NCBI GenBank assembly: GCA_016165875.1
Contig: JABBOT010000082.1
Span: 2,714,681-2,778,680 of the forward strand
Source of the DNA: Acanthopleura granulata
Lineage: Eukaryota > Mollusca > Polyplacophora > Chitonida > Chitonidae
Reading direction: 5' to 3'
DNA: 64,000 nt
Every line of letters starts with the position of its first letter. The stretch's first letter is position 1. Below, in pieces: positions 1-64,000 of the stretch. Both the position numbers and the translations under genes were made by a program. The notes under the pieces were generated by a model. The model was given only the letters and a program-made list of their open reading frames with translations. It was not told where the DNA came from and did no database searches.

Positions 1-52031
<52,031 letters not shown>

Positions 52032-53681
52032 CTGAAACAAACAACAACAAAAAAAAATAGTAATTCATTTTCACATATATAGTTATTACAGACTGACAGT
52101 GTCATGCAAAAGTAAAGACAGAAAAGGGTACAGGACGTTTGTTTCTTCTTCTTTCTGCTTCATAAGTACTTGACTTTCTTTTCTCTCTTTGCTTGTTTGG
52201 CTGCTTAAATGTATATCCTTTCCAATGCAGACAGGACACCATGGTATGTATTGTCAATACTATAATTATTAGTATAACCCCATATCAAATTATAAACAAC
52301 CAGGGTTGTATTCATAACTTTTTTTTTGTTATATGCAATGCATTTTTTGACACAAAAAAAAGTAACAATCACCAGATAACAGACCTAATGGTTTGATTTG
52401 AAGGCAAGAAAATGATAAAATATCAACTCAAATACAAGTACATGTCACTTCTATGATGAGAAATCCTTTTCAGGATGCAAAACAATCACAAGTTAACCCT
52501 AAAAAATAAATTTTCATTGGATTTTTTAATCTGATATTACCAAATCAATTTCTGGAAGTGGCCATATATGTACACGTAAGACATCACAAAACACGAGCTT
52601 TCAACAAAACTTGTACATTAGCTACATGTGTATACATGCCATGTGTGAACGACACACAGTCAAGCTGCTGAAACCTACATGAACATGTGTATGCATAACG
52701 GTAGTCTAAGGGGAATAACTCTCAGAGACATCCGTGTCCTCTCTTTGCATGACACGCTGCAGTCATCCATTTCATCACCTTAACGCTTGCATAAATACCG
52801 CAAGTTCAAGCTAAACTGACATATAAATGTGTTATTGGAACACAACGCAGATCAGAAATGTCAACATAGGTAAACATTTATCCCAGTTTAACGAAACATT
52901 CAAATATTTGGAATTCAGATTTTCAAATCCCGCCACACACAATAGGTCAAATTTCAGTCTTAACAGGGCTATATATTTCAGTCTTAACAGGACTATATAA
53001 CTATATATCCATCATAAGCAGACAATAAAGCGTTTGAACAAACACTCAACCCTGGCCTGGAATAATATCCTATAATAACCCTAGTACTGTTACAATCCGC
53101 TGTAACTGAATCTCTATTTACTGAAATGCGTGTACATGTATATGAAAGCCTTCCCCTATGGTACATATATATACAGACAATAAATAGATAACAATCATTT
53201 AAGGTTTGATATTGCCGTTGTCTGTAATCAAGATGGCCCTGGGGTATATACTTGTACATTCCATTTGAAGTTTACCCAACATGTTTCAGGCTGGTGTATA
53301 TATATCGTAAGATGCACAGATGCTGTAATCTGCAACGACCCTGTACAAAATGCATGACGATGTCTGTTTGTAAGAGTGTATATTTCTGCCGCATGCATGT
53401 TCAGGTGCAGGTATAACGCACAGGGGGCCAATTCCACACAGCCAAATTCCTGACTTCAGTCGAAATTTCAAATACGATTACAGAGCTTATTTTTGGTCTG
53501 TAGAAATTAAAATTTTGACCACGCCATATTATCATCAGACAAACGTGTCAAAATTTCAACTTTTAAATGTCCAAAACCAATATTTCAAATTCTGACTTAC
53601 ATCAGACATGGCTTTATGAAATCGGTCCCAGGTGTTGCTGTTGGTACGTGTACATAAAAACACACATTTCAAATGACCCAT
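52032..53681. other. sequence upstream of crb exon 1
   Basis: The T-rich acceptor tract is followed by ~1.6 kb with no recognised gene. By the exon 1 structure a 5' non-coding exon should lie somewhere to the right; I cannot place it. Confidence 0.5.
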
Positions 53682-53928
53682 TATTTATTTACTTATTTGA
53701 CTCGCCATTCACATCATATTCAAGAATATTTTTCACTTCTGCAACGACAGCCAGCATTGTGGTGGGGCGGCACCGGGCAGAACCCTGGGCAAAACTCAAG
53801 GCTATCTGCAGGTTGCTGGCAGACCAGCCCATATGCTTAACTTCAAACCTCACAGCGATCACACTGATGAGAGATTGGTGGGTCATTGTGCTGCGCTCAC
53901 ATGCCAACGACTAGGCCACTGAGGCCTA
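53682..53928 (-). mobile_element. SINE family A, nearly full length, old
   Basis: TTATTTACTTATTTGACTCG, TTCAAGAATATTTTTCACTT, GGGCGGCACCGGGCAGAACC and GCCAACGACTAGGCCACTGA. Confidence 0.85.
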
Positions 53929-54512
53929 ATGTATGGAATGGTTAGCTGTAGACGTGTACTTTGTATGCACACATTTTGTAGCTGTATTTGACATTCATGT
54001 GTAGAGATAAACTATCTAGACATGTACACTTTTCAGGAATACATGTATATAAATACTTTTATACATGTCCAGATATATGATATAGATGTATATACATACA
54101 TGTATATCGGTATAATCCAACGACATCTGAGATTACTTCATTTACAGGTAAACAGGTTTTCTGAATATAAGCACACACACATATATATATACAGCCTGCA
54201 CATATAAATTCATCTACACAAACACTACACTTTACGTAACATACACCTTCAAACAAATGAAACCCACACCTGGGGACGAAGGCTTTGGGTTGATGCTGAC
54301 TGACAACCAGTGACATGGAGGTAAAATGATTCCATTTCAACCATGTTTGAGTCTCATGTACCAGTGTACTCACTGTGCCAAAGGTAATGTATACCTGTGA
54401 TAAGTGTCAATTACTCTCACTACACCTGAAAAGATAAAGTGAAATGTACAGGTAAGCCCACAAGGTGTGACTTCCCAATCCCTGGCCCACAAACTTGACA
54501 AGTCAACAAGCC

Positions 54513-54759
54513 TAGGCCATCCTTAAAAATATATTTGTTGGTCGTAACCCAACCAACAGTTCAAAAAGGGGGCTCCTCAAAAGTTTTCATTGGTATTGTG
54601 ATAAAAGTCTTTTTTTTGTCTGCATGTTAATTTCTTTTAAATCCCTATCTTTCTCAAGAACCAGAATAGAAAAAAAAAATAATTCCTTACCAACCAACTC
54701 TACTTTTTCTCACACTGCCACGTTTATGGCCAACAAACATTTTGTTGACGATTGCCCTA
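54513..54759. mobile_element. MITE family 2, copy 4
   Basis: Left AGGCCATCCTTAAAAATATA then TTTGTTGG; right CCAACAAACATTTTGTTGAC then GATTGCC. 247 bp. Confidence 0.72.
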
Positions 54760-54837
54760 CACATCCTTAGCATACTGTTAAATTGGGCTCACCTTCGCCA
54801 AAAAAGATGAATGTTACGGCTTCATGTCCCTCTGGCA

Positions 54838-54902
54838 AAATGCAGCCGTGAGGAAAACCCAGAACCATCTGCGGGTTGCTGGCAGACCTTCCCACGTATG
54901 AC
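54838..54902 (-). mobile_element. SINE family A, internal fragment
   Basis: AACCATCTGCGGGTTGCTGG then CAGACCTTCCCACGTATGAC only. Confidence 0.75.
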
Positions 54903-55376
54903 AAGTGAAAATATCAACCCCATCTCAATTGACAGTCACATGAACATACTAGAAAACTGAGTTTGAGACAAATTTTGTGTTGAGTTTTCATGAAATAAAT
55001 TGAGTTTTTGACACACTGTGAAGTAGAGTTTTTCCGATTTGCACAAATTGAGTTTCTAAAAAGAGATTTGCTAGAAAAATGCCTAGTTTCATAAATACAT
55101 GTATTGTTAACAAGACACACAAACACAGGATAAATACACCAGACACACAGACTTAGAGAGAGCATTTCTATGGCGCGGTACAAAAAAAAACAGCTTACAG
55201 ACTCACAGTTCATAGCACAAAAAGTCAATAGTTGGAGTCTAAGGCCGCAGGCAGCATGCCTGAACATACCTGAGTCAGGTAGATGGTTGACAGGTAAGGA
55301 TGAGTCAGTGTGGACGTGCTGAGAAATACATCAATCAATAACACCTGCTCAGGTGGTAGTCAAATTCTGGCCAAAC

Positions 55377-55620
55377 TAGGGCTATCCTTGAAAGACTGTT
55401 TGTTGGGCATAACTCAACCCAATGCGAAATACACGTAATAGGGTCGAACGGTAGGAAATTCCTGTGTATTTTTTTTATCCTAGGAAAAAAAATTAACATG
55501 AAGAGAAACACAAAAAATTTTTTTATCAAAATACCAATCAAAAATTTTAAGTAGGGCTCTTTTTGAAAGCTCAGTCACGTTACCAACTGTTACCTCAACG
55601 AACATATTTCAAGGATAGGT
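55377..55620. mobile_element. MITE family 2, copy 5
   Basis: Left AGGGCTATCCTTGAAAGACT then GTTTGTTGGGC; right CGAACATATTTCAAGGATAG. 244 bp. Confidence 0.75.
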
Positions 55621-55798
55621 TAAACAGCTGTGATGACACTTTGAAAATGACATCTGCAAAAACACAATTTTCAAAGGCCGGCTGAAAAGACTGATTTCAG
55701 AAATGTGCAATTTTTACCCCGCCATTTTAACGCCCATGCGAACGCCACTATATGCCTCAGTATGTACACATAAAATTTTAAGGCATTTCTAGTATACT

Positions 55799-56170
55799 GA
55801 TTCACCATTGCATCCACACTCTACCTAGCCTATAAATCATGATATTTATTACCTCAAGGAGATTTACCACTGCATCCACACTCAACCAAGCCTATAAATC
55901 ATGATATTTATTACCTCAAGGAGATTTACCACTGCATCCACACTCAACCAAGCCTATAAATCGTGATATTTATTACCTCAAGGAGATTTACCACTGCATC
56001 CACACTCTACCTAGCCTATAAATCGTGATATTTATTACCTCAAGGAGATTTACCATTGCATCCACACTCTACCTAGCCTATAAATCGTGATATTTATTAC
56101 CTCAAGGAGATTTACCATTGCATCCACACTCTACCTAGCCTTTAAATCGTGATATTTATTACCTCAAGGA
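55799..56170. repeat. 62-bp tandem repeat, 6 copies
   Basis: GATTTACCACTGCATCCACA then CTCAACCAAGCCTATAAATC. Copies at 55799, 55861, 55923, 55985, 56047 and 56109 are nearly identical. Confidence 0.95.
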
Positions 56171-56244
56171 GCCTTCCATACATATTAAATCAATTAAAAA
56201 TATTAAATACCGGTTGAGACTCATTCTTGTGGGTTCTCTAATAA

Positions 56245-56365
56245 TAATAATGAAAACTCAAGGCATCATGACATATGAAAAAGACCTCACCACGTAGGCC
56301 AAAGGTCAAAAGCTCGTGAATATATGAAACAAAATACATGGTGATGCCTTGAGTTTTCATTATTA
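56245..56365. repeat. 121-bp element with 24-bp perfect inverted ends
   Basis: TAATAATGAAAACTCAAGGC plus ATCA at 56245-56268 is complemented exactly at 56342-56365. Confidence 0.9.
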
Positions 56366-57175
56366 ATTATTAATTAAAAATATGTTATTGTTTATTCTGA
56401 CCATTTCCCTTTACTATTACCACTACATGCTTTCATGCTTTCCACAGTCATGCTTTCCACAGTCCACAGGGAAATTTCATGTTGGTTTGTCATGTTTTCT
56501 GTGATGTTACAAAATATCTCAATTACTAATACCATGAATTTAACTGGGCTTTCAAAATAACGTCCATCATATTTGACAGCAGCATTTCACGTGTGTACCT
56601 GACAGCACAGAAAAATCTGGCAGAACTACTTCTCTAGATACATGTACATATACCACAATTTCTTGTTATTTTGTGACATTTTTCACACCTGAAAATATAC
56701 AGTACCTCCTTGGATACAGCCGTAGTACAGTTTATCACATGTACATCTGAATGTCCAGAAATCTCGCCACTTTCAACTCATTGTACACTGTATGTATTTT
56801 CCCACGCCCAAAAAAGTGTACCCCTCTCTACTCCTAACACGCTCAATCCCCACAAGATGATACATGAATGTATATATATATTTTTTTAGACACATCTAGA
56901 TCAGGCAAATTTTCACTACATGAATGGTACCAGGTGAAAACTAGATAATACCTTATTGTACCTGTAGTTCCCTATATATTAGATATCATTTCATCACCTT
57001 TATGCGCTGTTTTTTTCTCTCTCTCTCTTACTTCCTCCTTTCGACATAAGCCACAATTCATAAATAAACACACGCATAAATATTAATAGATGTCAGCGTG
57101 CATGAACTGCTTATTTCAGCCTGATACAGTGAGGTTTTGACCTGACCAACAGGAAATTATACAGTGATGGATGAA

Positions 57176-57623
57176 TGTGGAAAATGTAGCGACACAAGTG
57201 CATAAAGTGCTCAGTATAGCTCCATGACAAGGACCTGCATGGTCTTCCCTACAGCCATGTGCGCTTGTATTTATTTATTTCACTGGTGTTTTACGCCTTA
57301 CTATAGAATATTTCACGTATTCATGTGGAAAATGTAGCGACACAAGTGCATACAGTGCTCAGTATAGCTCCATGACAAGGACCTGCATGGTCTTCCCTAC
57401 AGCCATGTGCGCTTGTATTTATTTATTTCACTGGTGTTTTACGCCTTACTATAGAATATTTCACGTATTCATGTGGAAAATGTAGCGACACAAGTGCATA
57501 CAGTGCTCAGTATAGCTCAATGACAAGGACCTGCATGGTCTTCCCTACAGCCATGTGCGCTTGTATTTATTTATTTCACTGGTGTTTTACGCCTTACTAT
57601 AGAATATTTCACGTATTCATGTG
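57176..57623. repeat. 148-bp tandem repeat, 3 copies, each ending in a SINE tail
   Basis: TGTGGAAAATGTAGCGACAC starts copies at 57176, 57324 and 57472. The last third of each is the family A tail and block (TTATTTATTTCACTGGTGTT, GAATATTTCACG). Copies are nearly identical. Confidence 0.93.
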
Positions 57624-57767
57624 CACTTCAGTATTCAGCAGCTTAACCAAATCCCTCAGGGTGAAAGCAATGAACCTAGTGTATGTATGTGCTTGTTTTT
57701 ACAATGTATGTAGTAGGTGAAATACATGTTCTTGTGAAGTGTTTTAATGCAGCTTTTGCACAACACA

Positions 57768-57975
57768 ATGAGCCAGATGCCTCCCCCCCCCCCGCCCCCC
57801 GATGCTCTTTCTGTGAGTTCAAGTCCAGCTCAAGTTGGCTTTCTCTCCGGCCGTACATGGGAAAATCTGCCAGCAACGTGCAAATGGTCATGGGTTTCGA
57901 CCGGGCTTTGCCCGGTTTTCTCCCACCATAATGCTGGCCGCCGTCTTATAAGTGAAATATTCTTGAGAACATCAA
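57768..57975 (+). mobile_element. SINE family A, plus orientation, head missing
   Basis: GTGAGTTCAAGTCCAGCTCA, CCGGCCGTACATGGGAAAAT, GGTCATGGGTTTCGACCGGG and AAGTGAAATATTCTTGAGAA. A 14-bp C-rich tract replaces the head. Confidence 0.87.
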
Positions 57976-60900
57976 TACATCAAATCCATCCGGGCAAAAC
58001 CAACGAACCTAGTGCATGTATGTGCTTGTACTTACAATGTATGCACAGTAGTAGGTAAAATACATGTTATTGTGAAATGCACGACTACACCTTACAACTG
58101 AGGACCTCAAAATGACATCGTTTAACTGAGAAGAATTTCCGACACCAAATGAATTTTCAAACTTGAGCACGGCACCAAAACATTAATTTGACAGAAGGTT
58201 CTACCGTCAATCAATCAAGAGGTAAATTTTGGGGGGGTGGGAGCGTGGGTGTGTGTGTGAATTTTGGCACCCAGTACATGTGTCCAAAAACTGCTGCTGC
58301 ATTACACCCTCTATATCTGCATGTACAAGCCTCAAATAAGGATTACATCTCTAACTTATGTTTAAACACGCTGCACAAGTAAATCTTCGTGTGAAGCCAT
58401 ACCCTATATGTAGTACATGGATATATCCGTGTTCTTACAGGTACCAGGACTCATTTAGTAACTGGCCTACATACATCAAGGTATGAATGAAATCAGGGTC
58501 ACACTACCTTAGTGTTATCTGTCTTACCGATCAGGGCACGCGGGGAGGGGGTGGGTGTGCCTGGTAGAATGACTACTGTTAACCAATCAATAGGTAAACT
58601 TTACCTGTGCTCAGGTAAATTTTTCACACTTGGGAAACCTTGCGTGAAACTGTGTACGTGAATAGTCACATGGTTGGATGAACGGCTGGTATGAAAAGAT
58701 CCACCAATTGGAATGCACTGTTCCGAACGCTTATCAAAAATTCTTGTCACCCTACTCCAGAATATGTGGAAAGGTATTCCCCAACCCCGAAAAAACATCC
58801 TTTAAGACTAGGGAAGCTGAATGTGTGAGTAGGTTTAAACTGACCCCGTAAAAAAATCAATACAAAAAAAGGGTGGGAAGAGAATATGCATTTAAAAAAA
58901 AATATCTAGGGCAAGTAAATTATACAGTAGATCTGGTCTTGAAGATAACGACAATCTATTATACATGGTTTATGAATTAGCAGTAGAGATCATGTCTATT
59001 AATCTCCCTGTGATCAAGTATGAAGTATTTTGATTTTTGAAAGATAATTTCTACAGGTTGGCGGAACTTCATGCTTTGTAAGTACCAAAGAATTAAATGC
59101 ACATGTACATGTAATAAATAGGCTTTACTAAGTTTTTAGCCGCCCGAAATAACTGACCACGTGTGTGGGGGTGGGGTGGGGTTGAGGGGTGGGGGGTGGG
59201 TTGTGGGGGGGGTTGAGGGGTTGACCACTTCCAAAGTTGTCCAACAGTTGTTCAAGCTGCATGGTCTAAATCTAAACATGTACATAGGCACGTCATATGA
59301 ACGCTTTCACTGACCATTCTAAGAAATCTCGTTAGCTGATCTTCAATGGAATTATTTAAAAGCTACATGGACAGCTATTAACAAAAGAGGAGGATGTGTC
59401 CTCCCATAAGAAAGTCTCTAAATTCCCATGCAGCTACATGTAGAACCTGCCCTTTCTTTATGTGACATATTAAAATAGTTTTCAAACTTGAATTTTTTCT
59501 TTTCTTAAAATGCCTGACAGTGGTCAGCTTTACGGTTGGGCGCAATCCTGATCCAATAAGTAAACCTGCATCGCTATTCACCATGGGGTAGATGTACGAA
59601 CATGAAAATGTGGGAAACTGGTGAAACGACAAAATTTTGAACTACAGCCTTGGCACTGAAATATATTCTATGATGAATTCTTAGGTTTCTTGCATGTAGA
59701 TATTTCTGATGCCTGGCCTTTGTTTATGATCAAGACACTAAAGTAAATTAACCTATCGTAATTTTATCCATCAACTATTTGTTGCTTGCAAGCTGGCAGT
59801 TTTGAGAATTGCTTCATGAGTAAATCAAATGCTTTAATTAGTGATATACATTTGATTCGTTGTTTACAGGCTGGGTATTTGACCCGCACTGGCTTAACCG
59901 ACAACAACTCTTCAGTTCTGTTTCACGTTCATGGGAACCAACATGACGAACAAGAAACCCAAATCCGTTCCATGAAATTGAAGTTATGACAAGCCTTTTT
60001 TTTTTACAGTAAGATAAAGTCTGTGAATAATTAACTGAATTTACATAGTCTAACTCTTTAATCTTTTGAGCAACTTACATTTACAAATGTCTACCCTAAG
60101 AAAGGGGCCGGGGGGAATTTCATTGATATCCAGCCAACATACAGTTTCTGCACTTTTTATACAAACTATGCACAGAGCAGTTATGGATTCCTCCTGCAAG
60201 TGGTCGGATGCTGTCAACCCGATTTGAATAGTCATGAACACCCCATTTCACCACATATTCAGAATGCTATTGATTTTCTCTTTTCCGCGATAAACAATAT
60301 GTCAATATTGACACAATTTTTATTGAGTTATGATATTTAGCACGCATGGTCAGTGGTGGCTTGAACAGCTCGAAGCTCCGAGATGGCAGGCAAACATCAA
60401 GCAAGATCTGTATGTGGGGTAGCAACATCAAATGAACCACACAAATTGATAATGATCACACCTCTAACACTGTCAAAACCATCAAAATGATGATAAGTTA
60501 TTTAAGAATTATTTTCACTTGTATACACTGACAAAAGATTTGTCATCTGAATCATTTACCCCGAACAAACTGTCGACTTTAGCACTGCATGTAGCCCGAG
60601 CTATCCTCACAAAAACAACCAAATATTCCTGCATGCAAAGGAGGAAAAAATGACAATTTTAAATGTTAAATTCATTTCACCGAGTTGTTACTTCACATCT
60701 CCTGACTATAATACTTTCTAAAAAGAAGATGTAGCAAAACTGAACACCGGAAAGATTAAATCTGTGCATCGTCTTCGGAACTATTTGTCTGGTCCGGAAA
60801 TCATCATGACTACACAATGCATTGCTTTGTGTTCGCATAGATTACATAAAAACAGGTCTAATTCTTTTCAAGCTTTCTCTGTATTTTCATTGACATTAAA

Positions 60901-61759
60901 ATTAAGTAAACTTTAAAGGCATTTTTGAAATCAGCACTCCTTTAGCTTTCAGAAAAATACACATACATGACCGTATTTGATCAATATTTTGCACTACACT
61001 TTTACTTTTTTACTCACCAGAGGCTCTAGTACCCTTCATAATGTCATACGTGTACAGGTAGATGGTACATGTAATATAATGATACGCAAAACTTAAAACC
61101 ATGTGTGTGTTGTGTCTGTAATTTACCTACAAATATATGCTTGTACAGCCTCAGGTGAAAAATCACTGCCTTCAGCCAGGTAATAGGTTCCCTTACATAA
61201 AGGATGCGTGAACTGACAATGACAGGTAAATCAGCATTTACAAGATGAAAGGGCTGTGAGTTACACCTGACTAACCAGGAGACAACTCTATCGGAACTTG
61301 TAACGACACAGATTTAGCAGTGATCACCCTCGGCATAACTCAGATGTTGACACTTTGTCAACAGGAAGACGCTTTCACTGTGAAAATTCTTATCATGGAT
61401 TATATCAATATGTGGCTCTGAAATTAAAGTAGTAATGTAATTTTTTAAAAAACTCTGAGATGTCTGTCTAGACTATCAAACCACACATCTCACACGTGGG
61501 CAATGCCTTTAAGGGAAAAAAATATTAATTAAAAGATCAAAATGTTTTTCCCTCATTCTCTGAATGCCATGGTTTGTAATATATGGAAGAAATTAATCTT
61601 CAAAAATGATAGTTACAAGTATGTGTACATGTATATGCATGCATCATTAAGGAAGATCTAATTTGAAGATTACAGAAAATATGTGGTTGAAAGCCTCTGT
61701 GTCCAAGTTACATGTTATGCCTGGGCAGGTTGTGCATAAGCCCATCATACCCAATGAAC
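57976..61759. other. upstream sequence with little recognised structure
   Basis: The G-rich tract at 59161 is described separately. Two short exon-like stretches (59871-59989 plus; 60060-60240 minus) are open but unidentified. No SINE is seen over ~3.8 kb. Confidence 0.4.
59161..59220 (+). other. G-rich tract with G-quadruplex potential
   Basis: More than six runs of three or more G within 60 bases, for example GGGGTGGGGTGGGGTTGAGG, all on the plus strand (template strand of crb). Confidence 0.8.
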
Positions 61760-61818
61760 ACTATTTATTTATTTACTCATTTGACAGATGTTTTACGCTG
61801 TACTCGAGATTATTATAC
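61760..61818 (-). mobile_element. SINE family A, tail fragment
   Basis: TATTTATTTATTTACTCATT, ACAGATGTTTTACGCTGTAC and TCGAGATTATT, cut by repeat family C. Confidence 0.7.
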
Positions 61819-62230
61819 CTCACAGGGCAATGCTTGGTTTCCATTGGTCAATACACGGTCACATGATACTCCACAAACATGATGAACAACGGTCATGAGG
61901 CAACGTACAATGATCACACGCCAATGGCCAATGATCTGGCAGATTTATTCTAGAAATTTATCTGTCTTTATCCGCTCTCTAACGACCATCAGCTTGCTAA
62001 TAAAGTAAACAGTCGGACGATGTTTTTCTCACCTACATGTAGCAATGGCTTAGAAGTCTTCAGCAGAGCAGGCCCTATATTTTCCTTTTTCGTCAGCTTT
62101 CTTACCGTATAAAGAAGCAGATAGAGCATGCTGTGGGATTGTCTATGAGAAATTGTGAGCTCTCAACAAGTGTTCAACTCTCTCGAGCTCACAACAGCTC
62201 ATAGACAATCCCATGGAATGTACTACATGT
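61819..62230. repeat. dispersed repeat family C, copy 2, with terminal hairpin
   Basis: Collinear with 21338-21720. Its last ~95 bp fold back: GGGATTGTCTATGAG (62135-62149) with CTCATAGACAATCCC (62198-62212), and TTGTGAGCTC (62153-62162) with GAGCTCACAA (62185-62194). Confidence 0.75.
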
Positions 62231-62282
62231 ATTTGTATAATATTTCACTTCTAAGAAGTAACCTTATGTCTTATCGCAAATA

Positions 62283-62440
62283 AATTCATTTATTTATTTA
62301 TTTGATTGGTGCTTTACGCCGTACTCAACAGTATTTCACGGCGTCCAGCATTATGGTGGGAGGGAAATGGGCTGAGGCCGCGGGATACCCACGACCATCA
62401 GTAGGTTTCTGGCAAACCTTCCCGCCTTAGACCAGAAAAA
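62283..62440 (-). mobile_element. SINE family A, head missing
   Basis: TTTATTTATTTGATTGGTGC, CAGCATTATGGTGGGAGGG and ACCCACGACCATCAGTAGG. Confidence 0.85.
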
Positions 62441-62603
62441 AAAAACTAGCGTGACCATTACATACTGACGAGGTGTCCCAAAAATTAGAAGAATTAGGGT
62501 CTTTCTATGAATTTTTCACATATATGTATTAAATGTTCATTCAATCATTTCTCCACAAGTACATTTATACATTCAGTACAGGTAGGTAAATGTGTTGGTA
62601 TTC

Positions 62604-62782
62604 ATTCATTTATTTGATTTCTTTAGTGTTTTACGCGGCATTCAAGAATATTTCACTTATATATGACGGCGACCCAGCATTATGGTGGGAGGAAACTGGG
62701 CAGAGACCGTGGGAAACCCACAACTATCCACAGGCTGCTGGCGGCCCGTCCCACATATGGCCGGAGAGGGAGCCAGCATGTA
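62604..62782 (-). mobile_element. SINE family A, head missing
   Basis: TCATTTATTTGATTTCTTTA, TCAAGAATATTTCACTTATA, GGGAGGAAACTGGGCAGAGA and GGCCGGAGAGGGAGCCAGCA. Confidence 0.86.
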
Positions 62783-63521
62783 CAAAGTGTTGATACTGGA
62801 TACCTCAGCCAAAATTGTATATAATACAGGTAACTTATTAACGTCAAGCTGAAAGGAGGATACGAAATAAGGAGTGCATCAACACATACATCAACCCTTA
62901 TAACGATCGAGCACGGCACACACCATACAACCCACACATCGTAACTGGATGCCTAAAATTCACAATCCTTCCTTCTTAATTGCACTTTATCCTGTGTGAA
63001 AAGAAGTTGTATAGGTCTGTCAGGTTTATTAGTCTCAGTTTCTTAGATGACAGCAGGAAAAAAAAAACATCATCCACACGTAAACAAAAAATAAAATGAT
63101 TGCATGTATAATGAAGTCTGATCACTTCCATTTGATACATGAACTGTCTTTGTGTTTGCTTTTTTTCACCACAATCTGTACGCGTACATGAAATGAAAAC
63201 TGAAACCATACAGTACAGTCATGCAGCACCTGTGCATGTAACTGCATGACACTCAGATCTTCAATCAACCATCAGATGTAAATGTATATAGGAAGTGAAT
63301 AAGGCTCTTACAAACAAACAAACAAAATGACATTGTTCAGAAAGCCTTAATCATCCGATAGTACACTGCAGCTAGGTCCTCCGTCAGGAACTCGAATTAG
63401 ACATCCCTTATTCACCTAGTCATTTAATCTGACTGACAATGAGGCCCTTGAGTTGATCTGCATGCATGCATGACTGGTTGGTTACTTTACAACACATGTA
63501 TAGTACTTGTATGTCTGCTGT
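62783..63521. other. no element recognised
   Basis: AT-rich. The minus frame 62976-63209 has no domain pattern. Confidence 0.4.
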
Positions 63522-63612
63522 AGGGTCAATTCTAATGCAGGTAACATACTACCCCAAAATGACCTAAACTTCCTGCAGGGTCAATTCTAATGCAGGTAAC
63601 ATACTATCCCAA
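63522..63612. repeat. 56-bp direct duplication beside a MITE end
   Basis: GGGTCAATTCTAATGCAGGT then AACATACTA.CCCAAAATGACC occurs at 63523 and 63579. The second copy runs into the MITE at 63610. Confidence 0.85.
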
Positions 63613-63840
63613 AATGACCTAAAATTATGCCCAGAGCAAAATTTCTCATTTCTCCTGATTCTGAGAATTTTATTCATTTTAGAAATGTGTTTTGGGGATT
63701 GTTTGGAAGGTTAGATGATATCCAGGCTAAATAAAAAATGCAAGTTTTGAAGTTTTAAAACCAAAAATAATATTTGAAGACATAAAGTTTGCTCTCCCCA
63801 AAATACATGTTCTGGGGGTGAAATTTTAGGTCATTTTAGG
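63610..63840. mobile_element. MITE family 1, copy g (best ends)
   Basis: Left CAAAATGACCTAAAATTATG, right GAAATTTTAGGTCATTTTAG: 17 of ~18 end bases are complementary. Interior GATTGTTTGGAAGGTTAGAT matches copies b and c. Confidence 0.85.
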
Positions 63841-64000
63841 ACATTTATACCCACAATGAATTCCCAAATTCATATCCCCAAATCATGACAAATACAAACA
63901 GCACTGAAATTTCAAAAATACATGTGAGCTTTGCTTGATTACTGTAGTGCACCTGAAGACTAGTACTTTCAGATGCACATAATATAAAGGGCTGAAAATG

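Overview
This is a eukaryotic, intron-rich, AT-rich window. It looks lophotrochozoan, most likely a mollusc. The non-coding DNA is full of tRNA-derived SINEs whose central block resembles the CORE-like SINEs described from cephalopods and bivalves, plus short inverted-repeat elements and minisatellites. No species can be named from sequence alone. There is no sign of prokaryotic, viral or organellar DNA.

One gene dominates. It is a minus-strand orthologue of the apical polarity receptor Crumbs (crb), running from about position 52031 (first coding exon) down to position 1, where the window cuts it. I could chain 20 coding exons. Splice phases agree at all 19 joints, giving 5764 nt of coding sequence, about 1921 codons. 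The protein reads: signal peptide, N-terminal laminin G-like domain, about 23 EGF repeats, LamG, one EGF, LamG, one full plus one truncated EGF, LamG, then two EGFs and the start of another. The C-terminal transmembrane helix and the short cytoplasmic tail with the PDZ-binding end lie beyond the left edge. EGF/LamG order after residue ~1150 is that of animal Crumbs, including the truncated EGF that runs straight into the last LamG.

Layout by region. 1-44: truncated exon 20. 45-7649: long intron with one full SINE and one MITE. 7650-13720: exons 19 to 14, carrying the three canonical LamG domains. 13721-17408: intron with a 566-bp foldback element and a 45-bp minisatellite. 17409-30235: exons 13 to 2, the EGF array; two of these exons (4 and 6) have had their 5' splice sites tandemly duplicated. 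30236-51461: a 21-kb intron with many SINEs, MITEs and minisatellites. It also holds a candidate alternative first exon (35214-35322, signal peptide only) and a candidate nested first exon of an unknown secreted protein (46925-46984). 51462-52031: exon 1 (signal peptide plus LamG1). 52032-64000: upstream sequence, probably containing an unseen 5' non-coding exon; repeats only were recognised.

How the parts may work together: exon 1 gives a form with four LamG domains. The candidate 35-kb exon would splice in the same phase to exon 2 and give a form lacking the N-terminal LamG. Repeated splice donors after exons 4 and 6 offer competing 5' splice sites; those at exon 6 would add an immediate stop codon. 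The most interesting items are these duplicated donors, the possible second promoter, an RRKR convertase-like site inside LamG3, and a foldback element whose TTAA target site can be read because it landed inside a dated SINE.
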